Shown here: piece by piece, positions 1 to 5,082 of the stretch
How the letters are laid out: every line of letters starts with the position of its first letter
Position numbering within the stretch: position 1 is the stretch's first letter
The notes under the pieces: model-generated
What the model was told of the DNA's origin: nothing
Database searches by the model: none
What the model saw: the letters and a program-made list of their open reading frames with translations, nothing else
From: an uncultured Pseudomonas sp.
GTDB lineage: Bacteria > Pseudomonadota > Gammaproteobacteria > Pseudomonadales > Pseudomonadaceae
DNA length: 6,300 nt
NCBI RefSeq assembly: GCF_946885885.1
Contig: NZ_CAMPHN010000229.1
Location: 1-6,300, forward strand
Direction of reading: 5' to 3'
Translations under genes and position numbers: made by a program

Positions 1-59
1 TGGGTTACCGGCGGCGTTTGGTAATCGAGGGTCTTGGCCGGGGAAATCACCATCAGCAT
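1..59 (-). CDS. yaaA: Peroxide stress protein YaaA, N-terminal fragment
   Basis: Reading the minus strand from an ATG at 59 to the window edge gives 19 codons, MLMVISPAKTLDYQTPPVT. The ISPAKTLDY stretch is the hallmark N-terminus of the YaaA/DUF328 family (E. coli YaaA begins MLILISPAKTLDYQSP). In E. coli this cytoplasmic protein limits free iron and DNA damage during hydrogen peroxide stress and is under OxyR control. A GGAG Shine-Dalgarno (minus strand, 71-68) lies 8 nt before the ATG, which supports the start. The gene runs off the left end, so only about 7 percent of a protein of roughly 255 residues is visible. It is divergent from dmeF. No OxyR site could be recognised. Confidence 0.85.
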   Translation of the reverse strand, partial: MLMVISPAKTLDYQTPPVT

Positions 60-90
60 ATGAGGTACTCCATAAAAAATCCTGGCGGCG

Positions 91-99
91 ATTCTAACA
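91..99 (-). promoter_or_regulatory. Putative extended -10 promoter of yaaA
   Basis: On the minus strand TGTTAGAAT (99 to 91) contains the extended -10 TG dinucleotide, one base, then TAGAAT, which matches TATAAT at five of six positions. No good -35 hexamer is found 16-18 bp upstream, where the edge of a repeat element (112-186) lies. The implied transcript would start near 84 and have a leader of about 25 nt before the yaaA ATG. Confidence 0.4.
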
Positions 100-111
100 G
101 TGGTGCGCGGA

Positions 112-186
112 GTAGGGTGGAGATGGCGAAGCCTTGTCCACCCTGGACCTGCAGTGGCGTACAAAGCTTCGCTATGTACGCCCTAC
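112..186. repeat. Short palindromic intergenic element between yaaA and dmeF
   Basis: The 75-bp block begins GTAGGG and ends CCCTAC, so its ends are 6-bp inverted repeats. Inside are two perfect 8-bp hairpin stems: AGGGTGGA (114-121) with TCCACCCT (137-144), and GGCGTACA (156-163) with TGTACGCC (175-182). The outer word GTAGGGTGG is shared with the element starting at 4611, suggesting a related non-coding repeat family. It has no coding capacity. It lies directly upstream of the yaaA extended -10 and just before the dmeF promoter. Confidence 0.6.
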
Positions 187-218
187 GTTGACCGTTGTTG
201 CGGGTGTGAGATGGGTGC

Positions 219-250
219 TTGACCCGGGGGCTGCCCCGGGGTTGTAGTCT
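219..250 (+). promoter_or_regulatory. MerR-family metal-responsive promoter and operator of dmeF
   Basis: A -35 box TTGACC (219-224) and a -10 box TAGTCT (245-250) are separated by 20 bp, longer than the usual 17. The spacer region holds a 21-bp palindrome, 222-242, ACCC-G-GGGGC-T-GCCCC-G-GGGT, in which every pair except one around the central T matches. This is the architecture of promoters activated by metal-sensing MerR proteins: E. coli zntA, under ZntR, also has TTGACT, a 20-bp spacer with a palindrome, and TATCCT. Such regulators untwist the overlong spacer when they bind metal. The regulator gene is not in the window. Transcription should begin near 257. Confidence 0.75.
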
Positions 251-267
251 GCCCAGGTCGTCCCATC

Positions 268-273
268 AAGGAG
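268..273 (+). promoter_or_regulatory. Ribosome binding site fixing the dmeF start
   Basis: AAGGAG is a near-consensus Shine-Dalgarno ending 5 nt before the ATG at 279. It selects this ATG over the in-frame ATG at 219, which lies inside the promoter -35 region and would be upstream of the expected transcript start. Confidence 0.8.
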
Positions 274-278
274 CCGTT

Positions 279-1241
279 ATGACTGCCTGCAATCATTCGC
301 GCTGGGAGCACCGCCACGAATACCGCCCGCTGGAAACCGCCAGCGAACGCCAGGCCTGGCGCGTGACGGCGCTGACCGGGGTGACCATGCTGGTGGAAAT
401 CGGCGCCGGCTATGCCTTCAACTCCATGGCGCTGCTCGCCGATGGCTGGCATATGGCCTCGCATATGCTGGCCATTGGGTTGACCGCGTTGGCCTATCTA
501 TTGGCGCGGCGTTATGCCGGCGACTCGCGCTTCGCTTTCGGCACCTGGAAGATCGAGGTGCTGGCCGGGTTCGCCAGTTCGTTGTTATTGCTGGTGGTGG
601 TGGCGATGCTGGCGTTCGAATCGCTGTGGCGCTTGTGGCAACCGCAGCGGATCGCCTTCGATATGGCGCTGGGCGTGGCGGTGGTGGGGTTGCTGGTCAA
701 TCTGGCCTCGGCCTGGATGCTGCGCGACCAGCACGAACATGGCCACGCCCATGGGCATACTCATGCCGATCACGATCACGATCACCCGAGGCCTGAGGTC
801 GGGCGCGATCTCAACCGGCATGCCGCGTTTATCCACGTGCTGGCCGACGCCCTGACTTCGGTGGCGGCGATAGTCGCCTTGCTCGGCGGTCTGTTCTGGG
901 GCTGGGATTGGCTCGACCCGTTGATGGGAATAATAGGCGCGCTGATCATCGCGATCTGGGCCAAGGGTTTGTTGCTCGAAACCGCCAAGGTGTTACTCGA
1001 CCGCGAGATGGACATCCCGCTGGTCGAGCGCGTGCGCATGGCCTTGCAGCAGGAGGCTGACACTCAGGTGACCGACCTGCACCTGTGGCGTGTCGGTCGC
1101 GCGCAGTTCGCCTGCATCGTCAGTCTGGTGACCCACGGCGATTGCTCGGCGGATCGCTACAAGGCGCGTCTGGCTGGGCTCGAGGAGGTGGTGCACGTGA
1201 CCGTGGAGGTCAATCGGTGTGAGGCTGAAGAGGGCAGATAA
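279..1241 (+). CDS. dmeF: Cation diffusion facilitator, Co(II)/Ni(II) efflux DmeF type
   Basis: This 320-residue inner-membrane protein should export divalent metal from the cytoplasm by proton antiport. About six membrane segments are visible (near residues 29-48, 55-77, 96-114, 127-147, 183-205 and 211-229), followed by a cytoplasmic CDF domain (about 232-312, with DLHLWRVG). A cytoplasmic loop at 152-169 is packed with His and Asp, a metal-binding loop. Site A residues are D55, H58 and H62 in TM2 (ADGWHMASH) and H186-x3-D190 in TM5. The H-x3-H in TM2, replacing the H-x3-D of zinc CDFs, together with the N-terminal WEHRHEY and FGTWKIEVLAGF, fits DmeF. The start is set by AAGGAG at 268-273 and by the MerR-type promoter just upstream, which argues for metal-induced expression. 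Substrate choice among Co, Ni, Zn and Cd is inferred. No terminator hairpin is obvious after the stop, only a T7 run at 1249-1255. Confidence 0.85.
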   Translation: MTACNHSRWEHRHEYRPLETASERQAWRVTALTGVTMLVEIGAGYAFNSMALLADGWHMASHMLAIGLTALAYLLARRYAGDSRFAFGTWKIEVLAGFASSLLLLVVVAMLAFESLWRLWQPQRIAFDMALGVAVVGLLVNLASAWMLRDQHEHGHAHGHTHADHDHDHPRPEVGRDLNRHAAFIHVLADALTSVAAIVALLGGLFWGWDWLDPLMGIIGALIIAIWAKGLLLETAKVLLDREMDIPLVERVRMALQQEADTQVTDLHLWRVGRAQFACIVSLVTHGDCSADRYKARLAGLEEVVHVTVEVNRCEAEEGR

Positions 1242-1537
1242 CGCGGAATTTTTTTCGGCTGGAACGCTGGTTGGACTTCCGACTTTAACGGCCCTGGCTA
1301 AGGTCGCCAAGCGCTATCTGTCGCACCGACGAATAAATTTCCGAATGCCGAAAAAAACATTTTTATGTCATCTCTTTTGCGTTAATACATAAGCAAGACC
1401 GCCGAACCCTGCAGACAGGTGGCGTCCATAGCCATCATCTTGCGTGCTTCTTCTCAGCGTTCAGTCTGAGAGATCGGCGGCCCTCCCGCGGCGCATTGGC
1501 ATTGCGTCGCTTGGCTCCTACAACAAGGTGACCGAGT
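1242..1537. other. Intergenic region dmeF-PhoH with AT-rich promoter candidate
   Basis: This 296-bp gap has no convincing gene. An 11-bp perfect inverted repeat, TTTTTTTCGGC (1249-1259) and GCCGAAAAAAA (1347-1357), brackets 87 bp. Just after it is the most AT-rich part of this gap (about 1351-1391), where TAATAC (1383-1388) or TACATA (1386-1391) could be the PhoH -10, though no good -35 is present. A promoter there would give a leader of about 140 nt. The rest, 1392-1520, shows no structure that I can name. Confidence 0.35.
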
Positions 1538-2929
1538 ATGGATGACCACGGACGCTCCAAGCCCACCGCCCCAACCTTGTACGCCCTCGACACCAATGTG
1601 CTGATCCACGATCCCAACGCGCTGCTGAATTTTCAGGAGCACCATGTCGCCATCCCGATGACCGTACTGGAGGAACTGGACAAGCTGAAAACCGGCAAAC
1701 AAGGCGTCGCCGCCGAATGCCGTCAGGCGATTCGCTTGATCGACAAAATTCTCGGCAGTGCGACACCGGAAGAAGTGGAACTCGGCGTTCCGATCCAGCG
1801 CGACAAGAGCGGGCCCTGCGGTTATCTGTCGATCCTCATGAGCAAGAGCGGTGCGCCCATTACCTGGCTGCCCGAGGACCTGAACGACAACAAGATCATC
1901 AACCAATTGGTCGAGCTGAAAACCCGGCGGCCCGGCATGGCCGTGGTGCTGGTGACCAAGGACATCAACATGCGCCTGAAGGCGCGCGCCTGCGGCATCG
2001 ATTCGGAGGACTACCACACCGACCAGTTGGTCGACGATGTGTCCCTGCTGTCCCAGGGCTACCACAACATGGACGGCTCGTTCTGGGACCGCGTGAGCAA
2101 GGTCGAAACCCGCCAGGATCACGGCCGTACCTGGCACCGTGTGCAACTGATCGACAACTTGCCGGCGGTGCACGTCAACGAGTTCATCATCGACGAGCAG
2201 GGCTTCGTCGGCTGGATCAAGGGCATCAACGAAGGTGAACTGACGATCCTCGACTTGCACCAGGAGCCGCTGATGCACCAGGAAGCCTGGGGGTTGCGGC
2301 CGCGGGATGTGTACCAGTCGCTGGCGCTGTTCGCGCTGCTCGATCCGGATATCCATCTGGTCAATCTGTCCGGCGCCGCCGGTTCGGGGAAAACCATTCT
2401 GGCGTTGGCAGCAGCCATCGAACAGACCATGGTCAGCAAGCGTTACCGGCGGATCATCGCCACCCGTAGCGTGCAAGGGCTGGATCAGGAGATCGGCTTT
2501 TTGCCCGGCACCGAGGCGGAGAAGATGGAGCCCTGGCTCGGCGCCATCACCGACAACCTCGAAGCTCTGCACATGGACGACGAGAACACCCATGGCAGCG
2601 TCGACTACATCCTGCAAAAGGTGCCGTTGCAGTTCAAATCGCTCAACTACATCCGTGGGCGCAGCTTCCAGCAGAGCCTGATCCTGATCGACGAATGCCA
2701 GAACCTCACCCCGCACCAGATGAAAACCATCATCACCCGTGCCGGCAGCGGTTCCAAGGTGGTTTGCCTGGGTAACCTGGCGCAGATCGACACCCCCTAC
2801 CTGTCGGCGCCCAGCTCGGGCCTGACCTACCTCACGGAGCGCTTCAAGGATTTCGAACACGGCGTGCACATCACTCTGCAAGGAGTGCCACGCTCGATTC
2901 TCGCGGAGTACGCAGAAAGCCATATGTAG
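1538..2929 (+). CDS. PIN domain-PhoH family ATPase (PhoH2-like)
   Basis: This 463-residue cytoplasmic protein joins an N-terminal PIN nuclease domain (about 13-160) to a C-terminal PhoH P-loop domain (about 250-455). PIN acidic residues are visible at D18 (ALDTNVLIHDP), E45/E46, D117 (LNDNKI) and D142 (VTKDINMRLKA). The PhoH part has Walker A GAAGSGKT (279-286), the ATRSVQGLDQEIGFLPG block (308-324) and Walker B LILIDECQN (381-389). Family members with this fusion (mycobacterial PhoH2) act as ATP-dependent RNA helicase and ribonuclease; that activity is inferred here. Length and all key residues look intact. AAGGTG at 1525-1530, 7 nt before the ATG, supports the start. It is followed by a hairpin and then moaC on the same strand. 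From memory, P. aeruginosa also has a PhoH gene beside moaC, so the linkage seems conserved. Confidence 0.9.
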   Translation: MDDHGRSKPTAPTLYALDTNVLIHDPNALLNFQEHHVAIPMTVLEELDKLKTGKQGVAAECRQAIRLIDKILGSATPEEVELGVPIQRDKSGPCGYLSILMSKSGAPITWLPEDLNDNKIINQLVELKTRRPGMAVVLVTKDINMRLKARACGIDSEDYHTDQLVDDVSLLSQGYHNMDGSFWDRVSKVETRQDHGRTWHRVQLIDNLPAVHVNEFIIDEQGFVGWIKGINEGELTILDLHQEPLMHQEAWGLRPRDVYQSLALFALLDPDIHLVNLSGAAGSGKTILALAAAIEQTMVSKRYRRIIATRSVQGLDQEIGFLPGTEAEKMEPWLGAITDNLEALHMDDENTHGSVDYILQKVPLQFKSLNYIRGRSFQQSLILIDECQNLTPHQMKTIITRAGSGSKVVCLGNLAQIDTPYLSAPSSGLTYLTERFKDFEHGVHITLQGVPRSILAEYAESHM

Positions 2930-2945
2930 CGGGGCGCAGCCCCGC
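2929..2945 (+). terminator. Hairpin at the PhoH stop codon
   Basis: GCGGGGC (2929-2935), loop GCA, GCCCCGC (2939-2945) is a perfect 7-bp GC stem starting on the last base of the TAG stop. No T-run follows, so it may be a weak terminator, a 3'-end stabiliser, or part of the adjoining repeat region rather than a classic intrinsic terminator. Confidence 0.4.
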
Positions 2946-2950
2946 AGCGG

Positions 2951-2999
2951 CAAGCTGCAAGCTGCAAGCGACAAGCGACAAGCGACAAGCGACAAGCAT
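2951..2999. repeat. Tandem 7-bp repeat, seven copies
   Basis: Seven back-to-back heptamers of the form CAAGCNN fill the tract: CAAGCTG twice, CAAGCGA four times and CAAGCAT once. The length is a multiple of seven rather than three, so it is not a coding repeat, and it is open to slippage. The first copies also pair with an inverted copy at 3081-3096. Confidence 0.9.
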
Positions 3000-3096
3000 C
3001 AGGTAAAAGCGACCCGGAGTGCTTGGCGACCTTGGGTGTACACCAACACCCTGATTCGCATGCAGGGGGCGGCCACCCGCCTTGCAGCTTGCAGCT
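2953..3096. repeat. 16-bp inverted repeat flanking a 112-bp spacer
   Basis: AGCTGCAAGCTGCAAG at 2953-2968 is the exact reverse complement of CTTGCAGCTTGCAGCT at 3081-3096. The left arm is the start of the heptamer tract, the right arm ends at the putative moaC -35 box. The enclosed 112 bp contain the rest of the heptamers and a short palindrome GGTGTACACC, and no credible gene. Confidence 0.7.
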
Positions 3097-3124
3097 GCCA
3101 TATCCTGACCGGCGGGTTTACAAT
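3095..3124 (+). promoter_or_regulatory. Putative sigma-70 promoter of moaCD(E)
   Basis: CTGCCA (3095-3100, four of six matches to TTGACA) and TACAAT (3119-3124, five of six matches to TATAAT) are 18 bp apart. Transcription would start near 3131, giving a leader of about 20 nt. The -35 box overlaps the right arm of the 16-bp inverted repeat by two bases. Confidence 0.45.
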
Positions 3125-3139
3125 CGGGCCATCACTTTC

Positions 3140-3144
3140 TGGAG
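3140..3144 (+). promoter_or_regulatory. Ribosome binding site fixing the GTG start of moaC
   Basis: TGGAG lies 7 nt before GTG at 3152. No ATG in frame lies at a family-like position, and the protein begins correctly ([16 protein letters not shown]) only from this GTG. Confidence 0.7.
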
Positions 3145-3151
3145 TCTGCCC

Positions 3152-3640
3152 GTGTTAACCCATCTCGATGCCCAAGGCCGCGCCCATATGGTCGATGTCA
3201 CCGACAAGGCCAATAGTTTTCGCGAAGCCACTGCCGAAGCCCGGGTGCGCATGCGCCCGCAGACCCTGCAAATGATCGTGCAGGGCGAACATCCCAAGGG
3301 CGATGTGTTCGCCGTGGCGCGTATCGCCGGGATTCAGGCGGCGAAGAAAACCAGCGATCTGATTCCGCTGTGCCATCCGCTGATGTTGACCGGGGTCAAG
3401 GTCGAACTCACGGCCGAAGGCGAGGATGCCGTGCATATCCGCGCCACCTGCAAACTCAGCGGCCAGACCGGGGTGGAGATGGAAGCCCTGACCGCCGCCA
3501 GCGTCGCGGCACTGACCATCTACGACATGTGCAAGGCGGTGGATCGCGGCATGATTATCGAAAACGTGCGCCTGCTGGAGAAGCTCGGCGGCAAGAGCGG
3601 CCACTTCAAGGCAGATAGCAAGGCTGAGGAGCAAGCATGA
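3152..3640 (+). CDS. moaC: Cyclic pyranopterin monophosphate synthase MoaC
   Basis: MoaC converts the MoaA product 3',8-cyclo-7,8-dihydro-GTP into cyclic pyranopterin monophosphate (cPMP), the first stable molybdenum cofactor intermediate, in the cytoplasm. The 162 residues match the family length (161 in E. coli). Signatures are [21 protein letters not shown] (45-65), IPLCHPLML (71-79), [19 protein letters not shown] (107-125) and MCKAVDRGM (126-134). By alignment with E. coli K51, H77, D128 and K131, the catalytic residues are K49, H75, D125 and K128, all present. It starts at GTG with TGGAG upstream; an in-frame ATG at 3023 would add 43 residues coded by repeat DNA and is rejected. It overlaps moaD by 4 bp (ATGA), so the two are translationally coupled. 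moaA is not in the window. Confidence 0.96.
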   Translation: MLTHLDAQGRAHMVDVTDKANSFREATAEARVRMRPQTLQMIVQGEHPKGDVFAVARIAGIQAAKKTSDLIPLCHPLMLTGVKVELTAEGEDAVHIRATCKLSGQTGVEMEALTAASVAALTIYDMCKAVDRGMIIENVRLLEKLGGKSGHFKADSKAEEQA

Positions 3641-3879
3641 TTCGCGTGCAATATTTCGCCCGTTATCGCGAAACCCTGGGGTTGGACGACGAACGCGTGG
3701 ACGGCGAATTCGCCACCCTGGAACAGCTGCGCCAGCACCTGGTCGGGCGCGGCGGGGTGTGGCAGGTGCTCGCCGAGCAAAATTTGATGTGCGCGCGCAA
3801 TGAGGAACTCTGCGGCCTCGATGAACCTTTGCAAGCCAACGACGAAGTGGCGTTTTTTCCAACCGTTACTGGCGGTTAA
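3637..3879 (+). CDS. moaD: Molybdopterin synthase small subunit MoaD
   Basis: MoaD is the ubiquitin-fold sulfur carrier of molybdopterin synthase. Its C-terminal Gly-Gly is adenylated by MoeB, converted to a thiocarboxylate, and inserted into MoaE to donate sulfur to cPMP. The 80-residue length matches the family. The start [14 protein letters not shown], the [20 protein letters not shown] tail (61-80) and the terminal G79-G80 are all intact. GAGGAG (3626-3631) sits 5 nt before the ATG, inside the end of moaC, and ATGA couples the two genes. Downstream, 168 bp including a repeat element separate it from moaE, which is more than usual for this pair. Confidence 0.96.
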   Translation: MIRVQYFARYRETLGLDDERVDGEFATLEQLRQHLVGRGGVWQVLAEQNLMCARNEELCGLDEPLQANDEVAFFPTVTGG

Positions 3880-3891
3880 ACATGAGTTGCA

Positions 3892-4022
3892 GGATGGGGG
3901 CGGGGCGCGCAGGTTGAGCGCAGCGATATCCATGCCGCCAGTTAAGTCCATGGTGGGTCACGCGGCGCACGGATTGCGTTGTTGTTTTGCCAGCCTGGCT
4001 ATACGCCGCTAACCCCCCCTAC
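3892..4022. repeat. Degenerate repeat element inserted between moaD and moaE
   Basis: The right part, from GGTGGGTCACGCGGCGCAC (about 3952) to CCCCCCTACG, aligns base for base over about 70 bp with the right part of the element ending at 4789 (GGTGGGTTACGTGGCGCAC to CCCACCCTACG). The left part, GGGCGGGGCGCGCAGGTT, resembles the start of that element too. The middle carries GGTTGAGCGCAGCGATA (3912-3928), identical to the B repeats near 5986 and 6261. It is therefore a diverged, shorter relative of the 179-bp element, in a gap that normally would be very small. It has no coding capacity. Confidence 0.75.
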
Positions 4023-4047
4023 GCCCCTCCCACACGAGAACATTTAC

Positions 4048-4503
4048 ATGAGTATTCGCGTCCAGGCTCAAGCCTTCGACCCCGGCCAGGAACTCAACGC
4101 CCTACACGCCGCCAATTTGGGCATAGGCGCGGTGGTCAGCTTCGTCGGCTATGTGCGCGATTTCAACGAGGGGCGTGAGGTCGGCGGCATGTTCCTCGAA
4201 CATTTTCCCGGGATGACCGAGAAGGCCCTGGGCAAGATCGCCGCCGAGGCCGAGCAGCGCTGGCCGCTGCTGAATATCGAGATCATCCACCGCATCGGCC
4301 GCCTCGAACCGGGCGAACCGATCGTCTTCGTCGGCACCAGCAGCGCTCACCGCCAGGCCGCGTTCGATGCCTGCAACTTCATCATGGATTACCTGAAAAC
4401 CCGCGCCCCCTTCTGGAAGAAGGAAGACACCGCCGAAGGCCCGCGCTGGGTCGAAGGCCGTTGCAGCGACCAGGCCGCCGCCGAACGCTGGCAGAAATCC
4501 TGA
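4048..4503 (+). CDS. moaE: Molybdopterin synthase large subunit MoaE
   Basis: MoaE forms a heterotetramer with MoaD and makes the dithiolene of molybdopterin from cPMP. The 151 residues match the family (150 in E. coli). Seen are SFVGYVRDFN (31-40), LEHFPGMTEKAL (50-61), IHRIGRLEPGE (80-90), VGTSSAHRQAAF (95-106) and MDYLKTRAPFWKKE (113-126). By comparison with E. coli K119, K126, R39, H103 and R104, the active-site residues are K117, K124, R37, H101 and R102, all present. The ATG at 4048 gives the family N-terminus (MSIRVQAQAF). Only a weak GAGA (4036-4039) precedes it, so translation may be less efficient than for moaD. An in-frame ATG at 3979 lies in the repeat and is rejected. A terminator follows at 4546. 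Confidence 0.96.
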   Translation: MSIRVQAQAFDPGQELNALHAANLGIGAVVSFVGYVRDFNEGREVGGMFLEHFPGMTEKALGKIAAEAEQRWPLLNIEIIHRIGRLEPGEPIVFVGTSSAHRQAAFDACNFIMDYLKTRAPFWKKEDTAEGPRWVEGRCSDQAAAERWQKS

Positions 4504-4545
4504 CCTGGCGCCGTTCGCCCGGCGCATTCCAATCAATCCTCTCAG

Positions 4546-4575
4546 GCCGCCGCAATCTTGCGGCGGCTATTTTAT
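4546..4575 (+). terminator. Intrinsic terminator after moaE
   Basis: GCCGCCGCAA (4546-4555) and TTGCGGCGGC (4558-4567) are perfect 10-bp complements around TC; the practical loop is probably 4-6 nt. TATTTTAT follows immediately. Position 43 nt after the moaE stop fits the end of the moa transcript. Confidence 0.85.
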
Positions 4576-4610
4576 GGCTATGTTCCAAGAACGTGTTGCA
4601 GGCGGCTTTT

Positions 4611-4789
4611 GTAGGGTGGGTCGGGCCGCGCAGGTTAGGCGCATGACCACGGGCTATCTGTCGATGCCTAAATCAGTTGCGCCGTAACCCACCAGCGGGG
4701 CCAGGCCGAAGACCGCTTGGTGGGTTACGTGGCGCACAGATATTGCAGTTGCTTCGCCATCCCGGTTCCGCGCCACTAACCCACCCTAC
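4611..4789. repeat. 179-bp composite palindromic repeat (MITE-like)
   Basis: The ends are an 11-bp perfect inverted repeat, GTAGGGTGGGT (4611-4621) and ACCCACCCTAC (4779-4789). An inner perfect inverted pair, CGTAACCCACCA (4683-4694) and TGGTGGGTTACG (4718-4729), suggests two palindromic units (about 4611-4694 and 4718-4789) placed side by side. There is no transposase and no obvious target duplication. Its right half is homologous to the element between moaD and moaE. Confidence 0.75.
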
Positions 4790-4867
4790 GAATTGCCGTA
4801 CCCAGACAATGCTTATCCGGCCCACACACTGCAACACATGACGGGTACATAACGATTTTATGCCTGG
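4790..4867. other. Short unassigned spacer
   Basis: Between the 179-bp element and the promoter region of the binding-protein gene I see no ORF with coding character, hairpin or repeat. Confidence 0.4.
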
Positions 4868-4899
4868 TTGACGACCTGTACATTTAAGTCCAGTATAGA
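4868..4899 (+). promoter_or_regulatory. Putative promoter of the amino-acid binding protein gene
   Basis: TTGACG (4868-4873, five of six to consensus) and TATAGA (4894-4899, four of six) lie in a locally AT-rich stretch. The 20-bp spacer is longer than ideal, so an activator or a different -10 is possible. A start near 4907 would leave a leader of about 175 nt before the ATG at 5083. Confidence 0.4.
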
Positions 4900-4910
4900 T
4901 TTAAAGTACA
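4877..4910. promoter_or_regulatory. Imperfect inverted repeat overlapping the promoter, possible operator
   Basis: TGTACATTTAA (4877-4887) pairs with TTTAAAGTACA (4900-4910) at nine of eleven positions, with 12 bp between. It covers the putative -10 region, as a repressor site would. The regulator is unknown. Confidence 0.35.
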
Positions 4911-5082
4911 AAAAATGAGACCGGCAGTTGACCCGCTTCCTTCTGCAACACGGCAACCGCTTTTCGCCCGGGTACGCAGCCGAGGCGCTCTTCTTCCTTT
5001 CGACCACCGCCACTGCCTCAACGGCCTGCACGCCCGTTTCGGGTCGCCACGGCCTTTCACTCCCAACGCAGGAATCAGCACC

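Noticed and set aside
219..278. Upstream ATG start for dmeF adding 20 residues
   Set aside because: It lies in the MerR-type promoter and lacks a ribosome site, while AAGGAG precedes the ATG at 279.
1242..1537. tRNA, molybdenum-cofactor riboswitch or other known RNA
   Set aside because: I could not trace a cloverleaf or any known riboswitch core here, and the following gene is PhoH, not moa; only the 11-bp inverted repeat stands out.
1454..2995. Minus-strand open frame of 513 codons opposite the PhoH gene
   Set aside because: It is a shadow of a strongly conserved gene in GC-rich DNA: its product lacks recognisable motifs, while the plus strand has intact PIN and PhoH signatures and a ribosome site.
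2951..2999. CRISPR array
   Set aside because: The heptamers are contiguous with no spacers; it is a simple tandem repeat.
3023..3151. Upstream ATG start for moaC
   Set aside because: It would add 43 residues coded by repeat and promoter DNA, absent from MoaC proteins; the GTG at 3152 gives the family N-terminus.
3155..3862. Minus-strand open frame opposite moaC and moaD
   Set aside because: It covers two complete, family-length moa genes and shows no motif of its own; an antisense artefact of codon bias.
3979..4047. Upstream ATG start for moaE
   Set aside because: The extra 23 residues come from the end of the repeat element; the ATG at 4048 gives the usual MoaE N-terminus.
4915..5082. Upstream ATG start for the binding protein
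   Set aside because: It would put 56 non-hydrophobic residues before a clear signal peptide (MKKFVLLGG), which would prevent normal export.
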